From: Thermoflexales bacterium
GTDB taxonomy: Bacteria; Chloroflexota; Anaerolineae; J036; Brachytrichaceae
Length of the DNA stretch: 5,245 nt
Assembly: GCA_017998555.1 (NCBI GenBank)
Contig: JAGOCU010000010.1
Location: 1 to 5,245, forward strand
Direction of reading: 5' to 3'
Under the pieces are notes generated by a model. The model was not told the DNA's origin. It saw only the letters and a program-made list of their open reading frames with translations, and ran no database searches. The position numbers were made by a program, and so were the translations under genes. This document shows, in pieces, positions 4,659 to 5,245 of this stretch; position 1 is the stretch's first letter; each line of letters starts with the position of its first letter.

Positions 4659-5245
4659 ATGACATCCAAGCAGAGATTGGACGCCCTCATGGTCGCGCGC
4701 GGTCTGGCTGAAAGCCGTGACTGGGCGCAGCGCCTGATTCGGGCGGGCGAAGTGCGCGTGGCCGGACAGGTCGTGGACGCGCCCGCCAAACTTGTGCCGG
4801 ATGAGGCCGACATCGTCGTCGCCCAGCCACCCCGCTTTGTCTCGCGCGGTGGTTTCAAGCTCGAGGCGGCCCTCGACCAATTTGGGATTGACCCGGCCGG
4901 CAAGGTGTGCGCCGACGCCGGGAGCAGCACGGGCGGGTTTACCGATTGCCTGTTGCAGCGCGGCGCGACCCGGGTGTATGCGGTCGATGTGGGCACGAAT
5001 CAACTGCACTGGCGGCTGCGCCAGGACCCGCGGGTGATCGTGCGCGAGCGCGAGAACGCCCGTTACCTTGAGGCGCTGCCCGAGCGCGTCGCCATTGCCG
5101 TGGCAGACCTGTCATTCATATCACTCACCCTCGTGCTGCCCCAGATCTTCAAGTGGATGGCCGATTCGCCTGAGGCGGCCGTCATTGCCTTGATCAAACC
5201 CCAATTTGAAGCGGGCCGGGCCCAGGTGGGGCGGGGCGGCATCGT
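4659..5245 (+). CDS. tlyA: TlyA-family rRNA 2'-O-methyltransferase, partial (C-terminus beyond right edge)
   Basis: 195 complete codons are in the window; family members are roughly 245-275 aa. Residues 1-55 are an S4 RNA-binding domain (RLDALMVARGLAESRDWAQR, then IRAGEVRVAGQVV). The linker leads to RFVSRGGFKL (59-68), the entry to the FtsJ/RrmJ-type methyltransferase fold. Motif I is D86-A-G-S-S-T-G-G; VYAVDVG (106-112) is motif II. K67, D150 (ADLSFIS) and K180 (IKPQFE, 179-184) match three members of the K-D-K-E catalytic set; the final Glu should lie beyond the edge. In mycobacteria TlyA methylates cytidines of 16S and 23S rRNA and its loss causes capreomycin resistance; other homologues were called hemolysins. 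Start: ATG 4659 keeps the whole S4 domain; AGG at 4656-4658 touches the ATG, too close for a normal Shine-Dalgarno. ATG 4689 would truncate the S4 domain. Confidence 0.94.
   Translation, partial: MTSKQRLDALMVARGLAESRDWAQRLIRAGEVRVAGQVVDAPAKLVPDEADIVVAQPPRFVSRGGFKLEAALDQFGIDPAGKVCADAGSSTGGFTDCLLQRGATRVYAVDVGTNQLHWRLRQDPRVIVRERENARYLEALPERVAIAVADLSFISLTLVLPQIFKWMADSPEAAVIALIKPQFEAGRAQVGRGGI

Noticed and set aside
3560..4996. 478-codon open frame on the minus strand opposite sufU, the phosphoesterase gene and tlyA
   Set aside because: It lies across three well-supported genes with complete motifs, spans their intergenic hairpin, and shows no domain or ordered composition. Long antisense frames are expected in GC-rich DNA.

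Overview
The window is GC-rich bacterial chromosome with tightly packed housekeeping genes. A Chloroflexota bacterium (Anaerolineae-like) is my best guess. The reasons are a Thr/Pro-rich lipoprotein of the style common in that phylum, a long two-domain bL25 with an Ala/Lys/Pro-rich tail, a SufU-type scaffold beside a small metallophosphatase, and long perfect intergenic hairpins. This assignment is inference from style, not from a marker gene. No tRNA, rRNA, CRISPR array or complete insertion sequence is visible.

Layout. On the minus strand, a partial Trm11/RlmL-like RNA methyltransferase (1074 down to the left edge) overlaps the end of a small unassigned protein gene with weak GNAT-like features (1522-1046). 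A divergent intergenic region of about 265 bases follows. It holds an 89-base palindromic element (1571-1659), a candidate -10 box, and a structured 5' leader for rplY, which encodes ribosomal protein bL25 (1788-2534). Behind rplY lie a perfect 58-base palindrome and then a classical intrinsic terminator. A plus-strand run follows: a lipoprotein (2724-3353), sufU (3386-3790), a metallophosphoesterase (3812-4555), a 23-bp-arm hairpin, and tlyA (4659 to the right edge, partial). Three of the seven genes act on ribosomes or probably on structured RNA (the Trm11-like enzyme, bL25, TlyA), and sufU serves Fe-S cluster assembly.

Main discovery candidate. The 35 nt at 1736-1770, ending six bases before the rplY Shine-Dalgarno, can fold into a hairpin whose non-Watson-Crick core matches bacterial 5S rRNA loop E, the known binding site of bL25. 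Five consecutive loop E pairs are matched base for base, with the two strands in permuted order. An alternative upstream stem (1726-1730 with 1738-1742) would destroy the mimic. Together these suggest that bL25 represses its own mRNA by 5S mimicry. This is read from sequence and known 5S structure only and needs comparative and binding tests.

Other points are the palindromic repeat, two genes that may be translated from leaderless or nearly leaderless mRNAs, and a hairpin directly before tlyA, which lacks a normal ribosome binding site.
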